22,025 nucleotides of DNA from an uncultured Nitrospira sp. (GCA_902500695.1 CABVRQ010000065.1:1-22025), one strand, 5' to 3'; numbered from the stretch's first letter, positions 8,716 to 17,549 are shown. The notes: generated from the letters alone by a model not told the origin. Translations and numbers: made by a program.

Positions 8716-10488
8716 ATGGCTTTGATTGGTCAAACAAAAGTTGCTCACGTGGTTTTAAGTCTTCAACCTGGTGGACTTGAACGATTGGTCTGTACTCTTG
8801 TCAGTTCCCCAGTGTTGTCAACCTTGCCCACTATCGTCGTCTGTTTGGACGAGCCGGGTGTTCTGGCTCCTCTGGCTGCGCAATCCGGTTGTCGGATTCT
8901 CCTGGTCAAGCGTAAGCCGGGCCTTGATTTGGGGTTGATCAGGCGGTTGGCCAAGGTGTTGAAGCGGGAAGGAGTTACCGTGGTTCACACCCACAGTCTT
9001 GATCCGATGTTGTATGCGGGGTGGGCAGCGTGGTGGACCTCTGTTGCCGTTCGTATTCATACGCAACATGATATTTGGTTGAGAACCTACAATTGGAAGG
9101 ACCGTCTGAAGTTTCGTGTCGCATCCAGATTTTTCCATAAAATCGTCGGAGTTTCTGAAGATACCACTAGGTCATTTGCGCAGTATGGAATCTCCTCTCC
9201 TAAAGGTCTGACGATATTAAATGGGATCGAAGATAAGAAATTTTCTAGATCACACCGAGTGAAGAGTGTCGCTGTTCCCGAGGAATCTGGTTCCAGGAAT
9301 CCAAAAGAATGGGTAGTGGGAACAGTTGCCCGACTTTCCCCGGAAAAAGGGATCCATCATCTCTTGCACGCCCATGCGATTCTTCGATTACGTGGGCTCC
9401 CTATGCGGCTGGTGGTGGTGGGAGAGGGGCCTCAGCGAGGTGAGTTGGAAATGCTTGCTCGGACTCTAGGCCTTTCTACAACAGTAGAGTTCATGGGATA
9501 TCAAGAACATGTAGAAACGTTCCTTTCCACATTCGACTTATTTGTTCTTCCGTCCATTTCGGAAGGAATTCCCCTTTCATTGTTGGAGGCGATGGCCAAC
9601 GGCCTTCCCGTCGTTGCGACGAATGTGGGCGGAATCCCGGAGGTTGTTGTGCATCAGGAGTCAGGGCTCTTGGTTCCTTCCGGTCAGCCAGACACACTAG
9701 CTCAAGCTCTTGAGCAACTTATTCAGGATCCATGTGAAGCCGAACGAATCGCCAAAAATGGTGAATGTCGTATTCGAGAACGTTTTGGAATGACTGCCAT
9801 GTCTGAGGCCTATCTATATCTCTATGGGGGAGAACCGCCAACTCCATTTTTGAAGAACATCGTGAAAGCGTGTCTTCGGATGTTCCCACGGCGATGGATG
9901 TTATGGAAGGGGAAAGGGACCATTCGTCACATAGCCATTACTTTCGACGATGGCCCGGATCTAATTTACACTCCTCAAATTTTGGAGGTACTAAAAGCCT
10001 ATGGTGTCACAGCAACCTTTTTCCTTGTTGGAGAAAAGATCGAACAGCACAAAGAGATGGTTAGGAGAATTTTTGATGAAGGGCACGAATTAGGAAATCA
10101 TTCCTATACCCATCCTTCTTTTGATTTCCTGTCATGGAAAGAATCCGTAGGAGAAATCGAAAAGACGCAGTTTCTTCTTCGAGCCATCACAGGACATCCA
10201 TGCCAATCATTTCGTCCCCCTTTCGGGAAATTATGCTTGGGTTCCATTGTTGGGGCATGGTTAGCAAACATGACATGTGTCATGTGGAATGTTGATCTCA
10301 AAGATTTTCAGGCCACGAGCTCGGGAGAAATTCTTGCTGCGCTACAATGCCAGTCTCTTCGGTCCGGGGATGTTCTGTTATATCACGGAACGAATCCTTC
10401 TGCCGTCAAGGCACTTCCGGCTATCCTGGATCTTATTGTCCGCAAAGGCATGCACCCGGTTCACATTTCAAAAATGCTTTCGGTTTGA
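8716..10488 (+). CDS. fused GT4 glycosyltransferase and NodB-type polysaccharide deacetylase
   Basis: About 590 residues in two enzymes. Residues 1 to about 365 form a GT-B/GT4 transferase: HVVLSLQPGGLERLV at the start, GTVARLSPEKGIHHLL, and the E-x7-E motif SEGIPLSLLEAM (Glu283, Glu291). A basic, amphipathic linker (FLKNIVKACLRMFPRRW) leads to a CE4 domain with all motifs: TFDDGP (409-414; Asp411, Asp412), HSYTH (His462, His466), RPPFG, a WNVDLKD segment and LLYHG. There is no signal peptide, so both domains should be cytoplasmic. The likely job is sugar transfer with de-N-acetylation of the same intermediate (inference). The start is uncertain: GTG 8677, ATG 8716 and TTG 8722 are in frame. 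GAGGA at 8711 touches ATG 8716 but is well spaced for TTG 8722; homology begins just after. Confidence 0.88.
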   Translation: MALIGQTKVAHVVLSLQPGGLERLVCTLVSSPVLSTLPTIVVCLDEPGVLAPLAAQSGCRILLVKRKPGLDLGLIRRLAKVLKREGVTVVHTHSLDPMLYAGWAAWWTSVAVRIHTQHDIWLRTYNWKDRLKFRVASRFFHKIVGVSEDTTRSFAQYGISSPKGLTILNGIEDKKFSRSHRVKSVAVPEESGSRNPKEWVVGTVARLSPEKGIHHLLHAHAILRLRGLPMRLVVVGEGPQRGELEMLARTLGLSTTVEFMGYQEHVETFLSTFDLFVLPSISEGIPLSLLEAMANGLPVVATNVGGIPEVVVHQESGLLVPSGQPDTLAQALEQLIQDPCEAERIAKNGECRIRERFGMTAMSEAYLYLYGGEPPTPFLKNIVKACLRMFPRRWMLWKGKGTIRHIAITFDDGPDLIYTPQILEVLKAYGVTATFFLVGEKIEQHKEMVRRIFDEGHELGNHSYTHPSFDFLSWKESVGEIEKTQFLLRAITGHPCQSFRPPFGKLCLGSIVGAWLANMTCVMWNVDLKDFQATSSGEILAALQCQSLRSGDVLLYHGTNPSAVKALPAILDLIVRKGMHPVHISKMLSV

Positions 10489-10500
10489 GGGAGTGCCACG

Positions 10501-11691
10501 GTGAAATTTCTTTATCATCATAGAACGCTGGGTCGAGGAGGGGAAGGGGTTCATATTGCCAGTCTGGTTCGGGCTCTTGAAACGCTGGGTCATACGACCC
10601 GGGTGGCGTCTCCGTCTGGTGTGGATCCACTCCAGATGGCAGGAGCCTCGCCAGTCGATAAAGGCCAGGCTCAGGTACGAGGGATAACCCGAATCTGGAA
10701 GTTCGTAAGCTGTTGGGTTCCGGATATTTTCTTTGAAATTCTCGAAATCGGCTATAACGTGGTGGTGTTGATTCGATTGGGGCCTATTTTAAAACGGCGT
10801 AGTCAAGACGTGTATTATGAACGGTATGCATTCTTCATGTTTATGGGGGTTTATTTAGCCAAGTATTTGGGGTGGCCTGTTTTGCTGGAGGTGAATGAGG
10901 TGGTTGGAGTTCAGAGAGCCCGAAACCAGGTGCTGGTTCCTGTCTCTCAATGGTTTGAAAGATTGGTCTTCCAAAAGGCCGATGTGATATTCACCGTTTC
11001 GAGCTTTTTGAAAGAAGAGGTATTAAAGCGGGGCGGAAAACCAGGTAGGGTTCATGTGATTCCCAATGCGGTGGATGCCCAAGTGATTGAATCGATTGAA
11101 ACCGGTGCCCAGATTCGAAAGCGCTATCGATTCGATCGTCATATTGTCGTTGGTTTTGCAGGGTGGTTTGATACCTGGGACCGATTAGATCTGCTTATTG
11201 ATGCGGTCGAAGAGGTCCACAAAAAATACCCTCATGTTCGGCTTATGCTGGTGGGCAGTGGCCCGGTTGCCGACCTGCTTACGGAACAGATACGAAGGAG
11301 CAAATTAGAAGAGGTTGTTTTTCTCACAGGTCCCGTGCCTAGGTCCCAGGTGTTATCGTATATTGCCGCTATGGATATCTGTGTCCTTCCAGATTCAAAT
11401 GTCTTTGGTTCTCCGATTGTCTTGTTTGAGTTTATGGGTATGGGAAAAGCCGTGATTGCGCCGGACCTTCTGCCTATTCGAGATATTATTGAAGATGGTA
11501 AGGATGGATTGGTTGTCCAACGTGGCGATTCTGATTCGCTCGGGCAGGCCATCTCTCTGTTATTGAGGAATAGTGACCTCCGGATAGAGTTAGGTGACCG
11601 TGCCCGGCAAAAAGTTTTGGGTCAGCATACCTGGCATGAGAATGGAAAAAAGGTTGCACGGTTTGCCTCTGCACTCATAGACAAGAGTTGA
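10501..11691 (+). CDS. GT4 family glycosyltransferase
   Basis: Cytoplasmic GT-B transferase of 396 residues. Visible marks are the N-terminal LGRGGEGVHIASLV loop, the switch to the second Rossmann domain at VIPNAVDA, then GFAGWFDTWDRLDLLIDAV, LVGSGP and FGSPIVLFEFMGMGKAVIA. In that last motif only the second glutamate of E-x7-E is kept (Glu310); the first is Phe, a pattern common in the SPxxLFE subgroup, so I do not read it as a defect. The GTG start at 10501 is well supported: GAGGGAG at 10487-10493 lies 7 bases upstream and overlaps the previous stop. This implies co-transcription and coupling with the fusion gene. The sugar is unknown. Confidence 0.9.
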   Translation: MKFLYHHRTLGRGGEGVHIASLVRALETLGHTTRVASPSGVDPLQMAGASPVDKGQAQVRGITRIWKFVSCWVPDIFFEILEIGYNVVVLIRLGPILKRRSQDVYYERYAFFMFMGVYLAKYLGWPVLLEVNEVVGVQRARNQVLVPVSQWFERLVFQKADVIFTVSSFLKEEVLKRGGKPGRVHVIPNAVDAQVIESIETGAQIRKRYRFDRHIVVGFAGWFDTWDRLDLLIDAVEEVHKKYPHVRLMLVGSGPVADLLTEQIRRSKLEEVVFLTGPVPRSQVLSYIAAMDICVLPDSNVFGSPIVLFEFMGMGKAVIAPDLLPIRDIIEDGKDGLVVQRGDSDSLGQAISLLLRNSDLRIELGDRARQKVLGQHTWHENGKKVARFASALIDKS

Positions 11692-11890
11692 TGACCCTGG
11701 TTCCTCCCTCCGCGCTATATTAATCCGCTTAGGATTGTCGGAAGAATTACCGACATAAACACCATACACTTATCTGTAAACGAGTTTAATCTCTCCTTTC
11801 CTTTTTGAGATGGAAGTATGGCCTTAGGCTCGGCTTGAAGGACATTCGAGGGGAAGGGTTGAATCCCTATTCTAGTGAGAAGGAATTAGC
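11692..11890. promoter_or_regulatory. largest gap in the + strand run before 13 kb after the GT2 pair; inverted repeat of possible regulatory role
   Basis: This 199-base gap interrupts an otherwise tight run. It contains a perfect 6-base inverted repeat, TGTCGG at 11736-11741 and CCGACA at 11750-11755, with an 8-base AT-rich spacer. No T tract follows, so it resembles an operator more than a terminator. I could not find a convincing -35/-10 or -24/-12 promoter near it. A good ribosome site (AGGA at 11881-11884) precedes the next ATG by 6 bases. A second promoter here is plausible but not shown. Confidence 0.3.
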
Positions 11891-13027
11891 ATGGAACTGC
11901 TATTTTGGATGGCGTTTGTGGCGGTGCTGTATACCTATTTTGGTTATCCACTGCTTATTTGTCTTTTAGCCTGTGTGAGACCAAAGCCCATTGCGCAAGG
12001 AAATTTCTCTCCTTCTGTTTCTATGATTATTGCGGCCTATAACGAAGAGAAAGTTATTGGTAGCAAAATCTCAAACGCCATGGCGCTGGCATATCCAGAA
12101 GGGCAGTTAGAGATTATTGTGGTGGCGGATGGGTCCACTGATCAGACGGTGAGTATTGCTCAATCGTATGTGGAAAAAGGAGTCACTGTCTTACATCGAC
12201 CGGCCAGGCAAGGAAAGACGGCAGCTTTGAATCATGCGGTTTCGGTGGCTACCGGGGAGATTGTTTTATTTTCCGACGCCAACACCGTCTATGAGACAAC
12301 GGTGATTCAGAAGATGGTACGAAATTTCCATGATCCTTCTGTGGGCGGGGTTTCGGGCCGAAAGGTCATTTTAAAAGACTGTGATAGGCAAACCAGTCAA
12401 GGGGAGACGGCCTTCTGGAACTACGAAGGTTGGCTTAAATCGAGGGAAAGCCGTTTTGGATCCATCGTGGGTGCAGATGGGGAAATCTTCGCTATTCGCA
12501 GAGCTCTTTTTGCCCCTATGCCATCCGTCATTGTTCATGACGATATGTTTCTTTCTCTGAAAATTGTTGAAGCCGGATTTCGAGTGATTTATGAAGGAGA
12601 AGCGACTTCTGCCGAATATTCCTCAAAAACGCTTCATGATGAATTTTTTCTTAAGGTTCGCTATGCATCTGCCGGATATCAGATTCTTACTCAATTTCCA
12701 AAGATGTTTTTTCCGCCAAAGACGTTCTTTGCCTTTCAGTTTATCTCTCACAAATTATTCCGCTGGTTAATCCCATTTTTTCTTTTGACCATGCTGTTGA
12801 CCAGTGCAATGATTCCCTCTCTTTGGTATTACAGTCTTTTCTGGGGGCAAGTGTCTTTTTATCTTGCTGCGGTCTTAGGATGGCTTCTCATGAAAAAACT
12901 TGGTCGCGCAACTCTTTTATATGTGCCCTTGTACTTCTGTATGGGGAATGCGGCTGCATTGTACGGATTTTTCCTTCATTTTTTTAGTTCCGGACAAACC
13001 AGTCTTTGGCGTAAAGCCGAACGTTAG
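11891..13027 (+). CDS. membrane GT2 glycosyltransferase (poly-GlcNAc/hyaluronan synthase-like)
   Basis: Processive-type or membrane-bound GT2 of 378 residues. An N-terminal hydrophobic segment (about 3-28) precedes the GT-A core: SMIIAAYNEE, VVADGSTD (Asp80), FSDANT (Asp129), GADGEIFAIRR (Asp196) and HDDMFLSL (Asp217-Asp218). KVRYASAGYQ sits where related synthases have QxxRW or RxxxGxxQ. Three or more hydrophobic segments fill residues 278-375. The length is shorter than BcsA and near PgaC-like and single-addition members. ATG 11891 has a clear ribosome site. The next gene, a NodB-like protein, begins within about 30 bases of its stop, which suggests a synthase-modifier pair. Confidence 0.9.
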   Translation: MELLFWMAFVAVLYTYFGYPLLICLLACVRPKPIAQGNFSPSVSMIIAAYNEEKVIGSKISNAMALAYPEGQLEIIVVADGSTDQTVSIAQSYVEKGVTVLHRPARQGKTAALNHAVSVATGEIVLFSDANTVYETTVIQKMVRNFHDPSVGGVSGRKVILKDCDRQTSQGETAFWNYEGWLKSRESRFGSIVGADGEIFAIRRALFAPMPSVIVHDDMFLSLKIVEAGFRVIYEGEATSAEYSSKTLHDEFFLKVRYASAGYQILTQFPKMFFPPKTFFAFQFISHKLFRWLIPFFLLTMLLTSAMIPSLWYYSLFWGQVSFYLAAVLGWLLMKKLGRATLLYVPLYFCMGNAAALYGFFLHFFSSGQTSLWRKAER

Positions 13028-13055
13028 GAGTGTCCTAACCTTGGAGAATGGCCAA

Positions 13056-14231
13056 GTGTATCTCTTATATGGGCTTCTCGGGGGCTTTTTGATCCTCCTG
13101 GGGTTTGTCGGACTCGTATTACGCCAAAAGCAGATGCATCTCTGGATTGCAAGTTATGTCATCCAGCAATTTCGTTCCCGCCCAAAGTTGACTGAGGGGC
13201 CGATTCATATATTTTTCTGTGTTGCGGACCATTATGAGCCCGCTGTTGGTGGTGTGCCGTATGAACAGGAATGTGCACGGGTGGAAAAATGGATGAAACT
13301 GTATCCGGATATCGCGTCCAAGCATCGGGATGTGAGTGGGCGATGCCCCCAGCATAGCTTCTTTTTTCCTGCAGAAGAATATCGTCCCGCTCATTTAGAT
13401 CATCTCGCCGCCTTATGTAGAAAGGGGTTTGGAGATGTTGAGATTCATCTCCACCATGATAATGATACCGCCGAACATTTGAGGAAAACCCTTCATGAAT
13501 TTAAGACTATTCTTCATGAAAGGCACCATCTTCTCCGCAAAAATCCCGAATCAGGAGATATCGAATACGGTTTTATCCATGGGAATTGGGCTTTAGATAA
13601 TAGTGGTGCTTCAGGAAAATGGTGTGGAGTCAATAATGAGATTTCTATTTTGCGTGAGACGGGGTGTTATGCAGACTTTACCTTTCCCTCTGCTCCCGAC
13701 GAGTCTCAGGTTGCCACAATTAACTCTCTGTATTATGCCACCGATGACCCCATGAGACCGAAATCCCATAACACCGGTGTTCCTGTGGAAGATGGGAGGA
13801 AGTCCAGTGGAGATCTGATGTTGATCCAAGGTCCGTTAGGGCTGAATTGGAAATCCCGAAAATTTGGGTTACTTCCCAGGATTGAAAATGGAGAACTCTC
13901 CGGGGATAACCCCCCCTCCAAAGATCGCGTTGACCTTTGGATTAAGACTCATATTCACGTACAAGGACAACCCAATTGGATCTTTGTGAAACTGCATACG
14001 CATGGAGCCGATGAAGAGAATATGGGAGTTCTGCTTGGAGAGCCCATGGATCGTATGTGGACTTATCTGGAGGACGAATATAACGATGGTCGAAGATACT
14101 GTCTTCATTATGTGACCGCCTACGAATTATTTCAGGCTGTCAAAGCTGCGGAAAGTGGAGCCGTGATCGATCCTTCCTCCTATTTGGCAAAATTTGCGAG
14201 ATCCTCCCAAACCACAACAAACAATAAATAA
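13056..14231 (+). CDS. membrane-anchored protein with a divergent NodB/polysaccharide-deacetylase-like domain
   Basis: I do not recognise a named family, but the layout suggests a metal-dependent deacetylase or hydrolase. Numbering from GTG 13056 (391 residues): a hydrophobic anchor at 2-22 followed by basic residues; IHIFFCVADHYEP (Asp58, His59) in the place of TFDDGP; VEIHLHHDND (His131, His133, His134, Asp135) in the place of the H-x3-H helix start; FIHGNWALDN (His175); FTFPSAPDES; and WIFVKLHTHGAD (His314, His316). The number and spacing of His and Asp in strand-end positions fit a metal site. The positive-inside rule would put the domain in the cytoplasm. TTG 13041 is an alternative start; each candidate has a GGAG 9-10 bases upstream. 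The open frame extends back to 12900 inside the previous gene, which is unlikely to be used. Confidence 0.72.
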   Translation: MYLLYGLLGGFLILLGFVGLVLRQKQMHLWIASYVIQQFRSRPKLTEGPIHIFFCVADHYEPAVGGVPYEQECARVEKWMKLYPDIASKHRDVSGRCPQHSFFFPAEEYRPAHLDHLAALCRKGFGDVEIHLHHDNDTAEHLRKTLHEFKTILHERHHLLRKNPESGDIEYGFIHGNWALDNSGASGKWCGVNNEISILRETGCYADFTFPSAPDESQVATINSLYYATDDPMRPKSHNTGVPVEDGRKSSGDLMLIQGPLGLNWKSRKFGLLPRIENGELSGDNPPSKDRVDLWIKTHIHVQGQPNWIFVKLHTHGADEENMGVLLGEPMDRMWTYLEDEYNDGRRYCLHYVTAYELFQAVKAAESGAVIDPSSYLAKFARSSQTTTNNK

Positions 14232-14295
14232 AATAAATTCTACCCCCTGGGCTATTTTATTCCAAAAAGGCGCAACGGATTTCATTTAAAACATT

Positions 14296-15660
14296 ATGGT
14301 CAAAGAAGAAACCGCAGCCATACAGCCTGTGGACTCCATGGAGCCCAATCGGAACTCCGGGAATGGACCAATACCCTCACCGCTGTCTTTTCTTCTATTT
14401 CTTTACTTCATCACGCTCTATCTGCGGCCCCAAGACTGGGTGCCGTTTATGCTGGATTGGCCTGTTGATTATATTATTTTTGCCTTTTTGCTCGGTGGCT
14501 CCATTTTTCAATTAGATGGGTGGCAGCGTTTGGGCAGGTTGCCATTATTGTATGTATTGATAGCCTGGCTTGTGGTGATCAGCCTGTCAAACCTTGCGCA
14601 GGGTGGGGAAGGATCATGGTACGCCAGGGCGGCTTTCACTGAGTATTCGAAATCCTTCCTTATTTTTATGTGCTTATTCATTTTTTTGAGCTCAACTGGA
14701 CAAATCCGCCGTCTGATCTGGTTTCAAATTATCCTGTCAGGGCTTCTCGCCTACCAGTGTATTGATCAAGTGGCTACCGGCGTTGGGTGGGCCGGGCAAC
14801 ATCTTGGTTGGGATGATGGTCATGGTGGGCGTGCAAAGTGGGTTGGACTTTGGGATGGGATGAATGTCCTGGCCTTGCTGTTTGTCATTTCCTTCCCTTT
14901 TCTCATTCAATTTATGTTCTCTCCCTGGAATATCTTTGTTCGGATTACTTCCTTCCTTTTTACCATACTTATTTTTCAAGGCCTCCTTTTGACTCAGTCT
15001 CGCGGCGGGTTATTGGCCACAGTCGTAGCATTGTTCGCTTCTTTGGTCTTACGATTTAAGCCACGTACCGCGTTGATCCTTGGTGCCATTGTTCTGGTTT
15101 TGGCCGCGCCTTTGGTTGGTTTTCTTACGACACGCGGGTTGGATGATAGCGACGGGAGTAAATCGGCGTCACATCGTGTGGAGCTTTGGGCTGCGGGGTT
15201 GGAGATGGCTAAGGAAAACCCGATCTTTGGAGTAGGCAAAATGCGTTTTAAGAGTTCTGCCAGACATAAAACAGGACTTAGCCTGATCGCACATAATTCA
15301 TATGTCGAAAATCTTGGAGAAACCGGCTTTCCTGGGCTATTTGTCTATATCTCCTTGTCTTATATTTCCATAAAAGGGCTGTGGCATGTTTCAAAGCAAG
15401 TTTCCGATCCAAAGGATCGCTCACTCGCCCTGGCTCTTTTAGCGAGCATCTGTTCGTATGCAGCCACCTCCATGTTTGTGACCACAGATTTTATACTTTT
15501 TTATGTACAGCTTGGCATTGCTGCAGCTTTTTGCTCATTAAATGGGTTTCATCCTCGGTTGACCCGGAATGATTTCATTTGGATTGCCCTTATAGAAGTG
15601 GGGTTTGTACTGTTTCTTCGATTATTTACTGCACTGTTTTTTGCTGGCGTCCTGTCATAA
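14296..15660 (+). CDS. O-antigen ligase / Wzy-like polymerase membrane protein
   Basis: Integral membrane protein of about 454 residues with ten or more hydrophobic segments. It has the Wzy_C/WaaL signature: TQSRGGLLA before the large loop, then VELWAAGLEMAKENPIFGVG and AHNSYVENLGETGFPGL (His333), where the conserved His-Asn lies. LRPQDWVP near the N-terminus is common in this group. It would polymerise flipped repeat units or ligate the glycan to a lipid or protein on the periplasmic side; sequence alone does not separate these. The first 30 residues are polar and ATG 14296 has only a weak ribosome site, so a later start such as ATG 14338 is possible. Confidence 0.87.
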   Translation: MVKEETAAIQPVDSMEPNRNSGNGPIPSPLSFLLFLYFITLYLRPQDWVPFMLDWPVDYIIFAFLLGGSIFQLDGWQRLGRLPLLYVLIAWLVVISLSNLAQGGEGSWYARAAFTEYSKSFLIFMCLFIFLSSTGQIRRLIWFQIILSGLLAYQCIDQVATGVGWAGQHLGWDDGHGGRAKWVGLWDGMNVLALLFVISFPFLIQFMFSPWNIFVRITSFLFTILIFQGLLLTQSRGGLLATVVALFASLVLRFKPRTALILGAIVLVLAAPLVGFLTTRGLDDSDGSKSASHRVELWAAGLEMAKENPIFGVGKMRFKSSARHKTGLSLIAHNSYVENLGETGFPGLFVYISLSYISIKGLWHVSKQVSDPKDRSLALALLASICSYAATSMFVTTDFILFYVQLGIAAAFCSLNGFHPRLTRNDFIWIALIEVGFVLFLRLFTALFFAGVLS

Positions 15661-15683
15661 CCTTTTCTTTGGAGTCATATGCT

Positions 15684-17549
15684 ATGTGTGCCATATGTGG
15701 TGTGGTGAGGATGAGGGACGGTGAACCTGTCGAACAAAGTCTCCTTGTGCAGATGAGGGATTCAATGGTCCATCGGGGCCCTGATTCCGCGGGAATATTT
15801 TTGAATAAGCATGTTGGCTTTGGGCATCGAAGGCTGAAGATTATCGATTTACATGCTGGCGCACAGCCGATGTTTAATGAGGATGGGTCTATTGCGGTGG
15901 TCTACAATGGCGAGATATACAACTTTCTTGAATTGCGTGAACACTTAATGGCCAAAGGCCACACCTTTCAAACAAAGTGCGATACTGAGGTTATTGTGCA
16001 TGCCTATGAAGAATATGGAATTGACTGCCCTAAATGGTTTGATGGGATGTTTGCCTTTGCTCTGTATGATGGCAACAAGAATTCTGTTTTTCTCGCTCGG
16101 GATCGTGTTGGGATAAAGCCCCTTTATTATTATGTGGATCAACATCAGTTTCTCTTTGCTTCCGAAGTGCGCGCCATTCTCAAAGTGCTTGAATTTCGCC
16201 CATCCGCAAATATGGCTGCTTTGGATTTCTACGTATCCGTAGGATATGTTCCCGGCCAATCCACCCTGTTTCAAGGCATCCAAAAACTGCTCCCTGGGTA
16301 TGGTTTATCTCTTCAAGATGGGCAAGTGACCATTTCACAATATTGGGATCTGAATGATGCTCCTCCTAGCGAGTTATCCTTTGATGAGGCTCAGGGGCAA
16401 TATGCGGAATTACTTCAAAAAAGCATTAAAATGAGCCTGATGAGTGATGTCCCACTGGGGGCATTTTTAAGTGGTGGGATTGATTCCAGTGCGGTTGTTG
16501 CAGGAATGAGTCAATTTATGACAGAGCCGGTCCAGACTTTCTCTGTTGGATATCGGGATGACCGGGATGCCAGCGAACTTCCCTATGCCCAGCGTATTGC
16601 GAACACTTTTCACACTGATCACCACGAGTACATCCTTGAATCGGATGAATTCTTTACCTCATTGGATTTGTTACTTGAGTACACGGAAGAACCCATTGTG
16701 GAAAGTGCGGCTATAGCACTATTTCACCTCTCTCGGCTAGCCAAAGAGCATGTGACGGTTATTCTCTCAGGTGAAGGAAGTGACGAGATTTTAGCCGGTT
16801 ATCCCCTGTACCCAATTATGGCAAGGCTTGATCGAATCCACCGGGTATTTGGCTACCTCCCATCCTGGATGCTTGAATGTCTGTCGGCCAGCATCAAGGC
16901 TAATGAAAAATACACAAAGTATGTTGATTGGATGCGAATGCCTCTTATTAAACGCTATCGAGGAATCTCTAGCGATGTGACGCCGAGTATTAAGCAAAGA
17001 ATGTATCAACCGGCCTTTGCTTCTCGTTTGGGAAACGATTCTGATGTGTTTTTTGAAAAGCTTTTTGGCACTCTTTCCCAAAGTTCCGCCTTGAGGAAAA
17101 TGGGCTATCTGGATATTAAGTCATGGTTGCCGGATGATTTGCTGGTCAAAGCGGATAAGATGACGATGGCCAATTCACTTGAACTCCGTGTGCCATTTTT
17201 GGATCACCATTTACTTGAATTTGCCATGTCGTTGCCTGATGAGTATCGCTTGAAAGGGTGGGAGGGAAAATTAGCCCTGAAAAAAGTTATGGAAAAATTT
17301 TTGCCTCATGAGATCATTTATCGAAAGAAGAAAGGTTTTCCCGTGCCGGTGGCGAAGTGGTTTAGGGAAAACCTTTATCACCAGGTTCGTGATGTCTTAC
17401 TGGATAGCAAAAGTCTGACGAGAAATTACTTTCAAGAGTCGTATATTGATAATGCTTTGAAGCGACATCGGCAGGGAAAGGAAGATTTGAGCCGAAGGCT
17501 TTTTTCCCTTGTCGCTTTAGAAATGTGGCATAAGAAATACATCGATTGA
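15684..17549 (+). CDS. asparagine synthase-type glutamine amidotransferase
   Basis: About 621 residues. N-terminal class II glutaminase with the nucleophile Cys2 directly after Met (MCAICGVV), then HRGPDSAG, GHRRLKIIDL and VYNGEIYNF. C-terminal ATP-pyrophosphatase domain with the P-loop SGGIDS (263-268), LSGEGSDEILAGYP, and KADKMTMANSLELRVPFLD. All catalytic elements are present. ATG 15684 is certain because Cys2 must be exposed; GGAG at 15671 lies 9 bases upstream, and the longer frame from 15579 lies inside the previous gene. The residue after Cys2 is Ala rather than the usual Gly. In polysaccharide loci such enzymes usually amidate a sugar carboxyl (for example a uronic acid) rather than making free asparagine; this role is inferred from context. 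Confidence 0.92.
   Translation: MCAICGVVRMRDGEPVEQSLLVQMRDSMVHRGPDSAGIFLNKHVGFGHRRLKIIDLHAGAQPMFNEDGSIAVVYNGEIYNFLELREHLMAKGHTFQTKCDTEVIVHAYEEYGIDCPKWFDGMFAFALYDGNKNSVFLARDRVGIKPLYYYVDQHQFLFASEVRAILKVLEFRPSANMAALDFYVSVGYVPGQSTLFQGIQKLLPGYGLSLQDGQVTISQYWDLNDAPPSELSFDEAQGQYAELLQKSIKMSLMSDVPLGAFLSGGIDSSAVVAGMSQFMTEPVQTFSVGYRDDRDASELPYAQRIANTFHTDHHEYILESDEFFTSLDLLLEYTEEPIVESAAIALFHLSRLAKEHVTVILSGEGSDEILAGYPLYPIMARLDRIHRVFGYLPSWMLECLSASIKANEKYTKYVDWMRMPLIKRYRGISSDVTPSIKQRMYQPAFASRLGNDSDVFFEKLFGTLSQSSALRKMGYLDIKSWLPDDLLVKADKMTMANSLELRVPFLDHHLLEFAMSLPDEYRLKGWEGKLALKKVMEKFLPHEIIYRKKKGFPVPVAKWFRENLYHQVRDVLLDSKSLTRNYFQESYIDNALKRHRQGKEDLSRRLFSLVALEMWHKKYID

Noticed and set aside
12900..13055. N-terminal extension of the NodB-like protein back to 12900
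   Set aside because: It overlaps the end of the membrane GT2 in another frame; the extra residues look like shadow translation, while starts at 13041 or 13056 have ribosome sites and place a membrane anchor at the N-terminus.
14228..14260. AT-only inverted repeat after the NodB-like gene as a terminator
   Set aside because: ATAAAATA / TATTTTAT has no GC pairs and a 17-base loop, too weak to stop transcription, and the next gene follows at once on the same strand.
15579..15683. N-terminal extension of the amidotransferase
   Set aside because: Class II glutaminases need Cys as the second residue, so the start must be ATG 15684.
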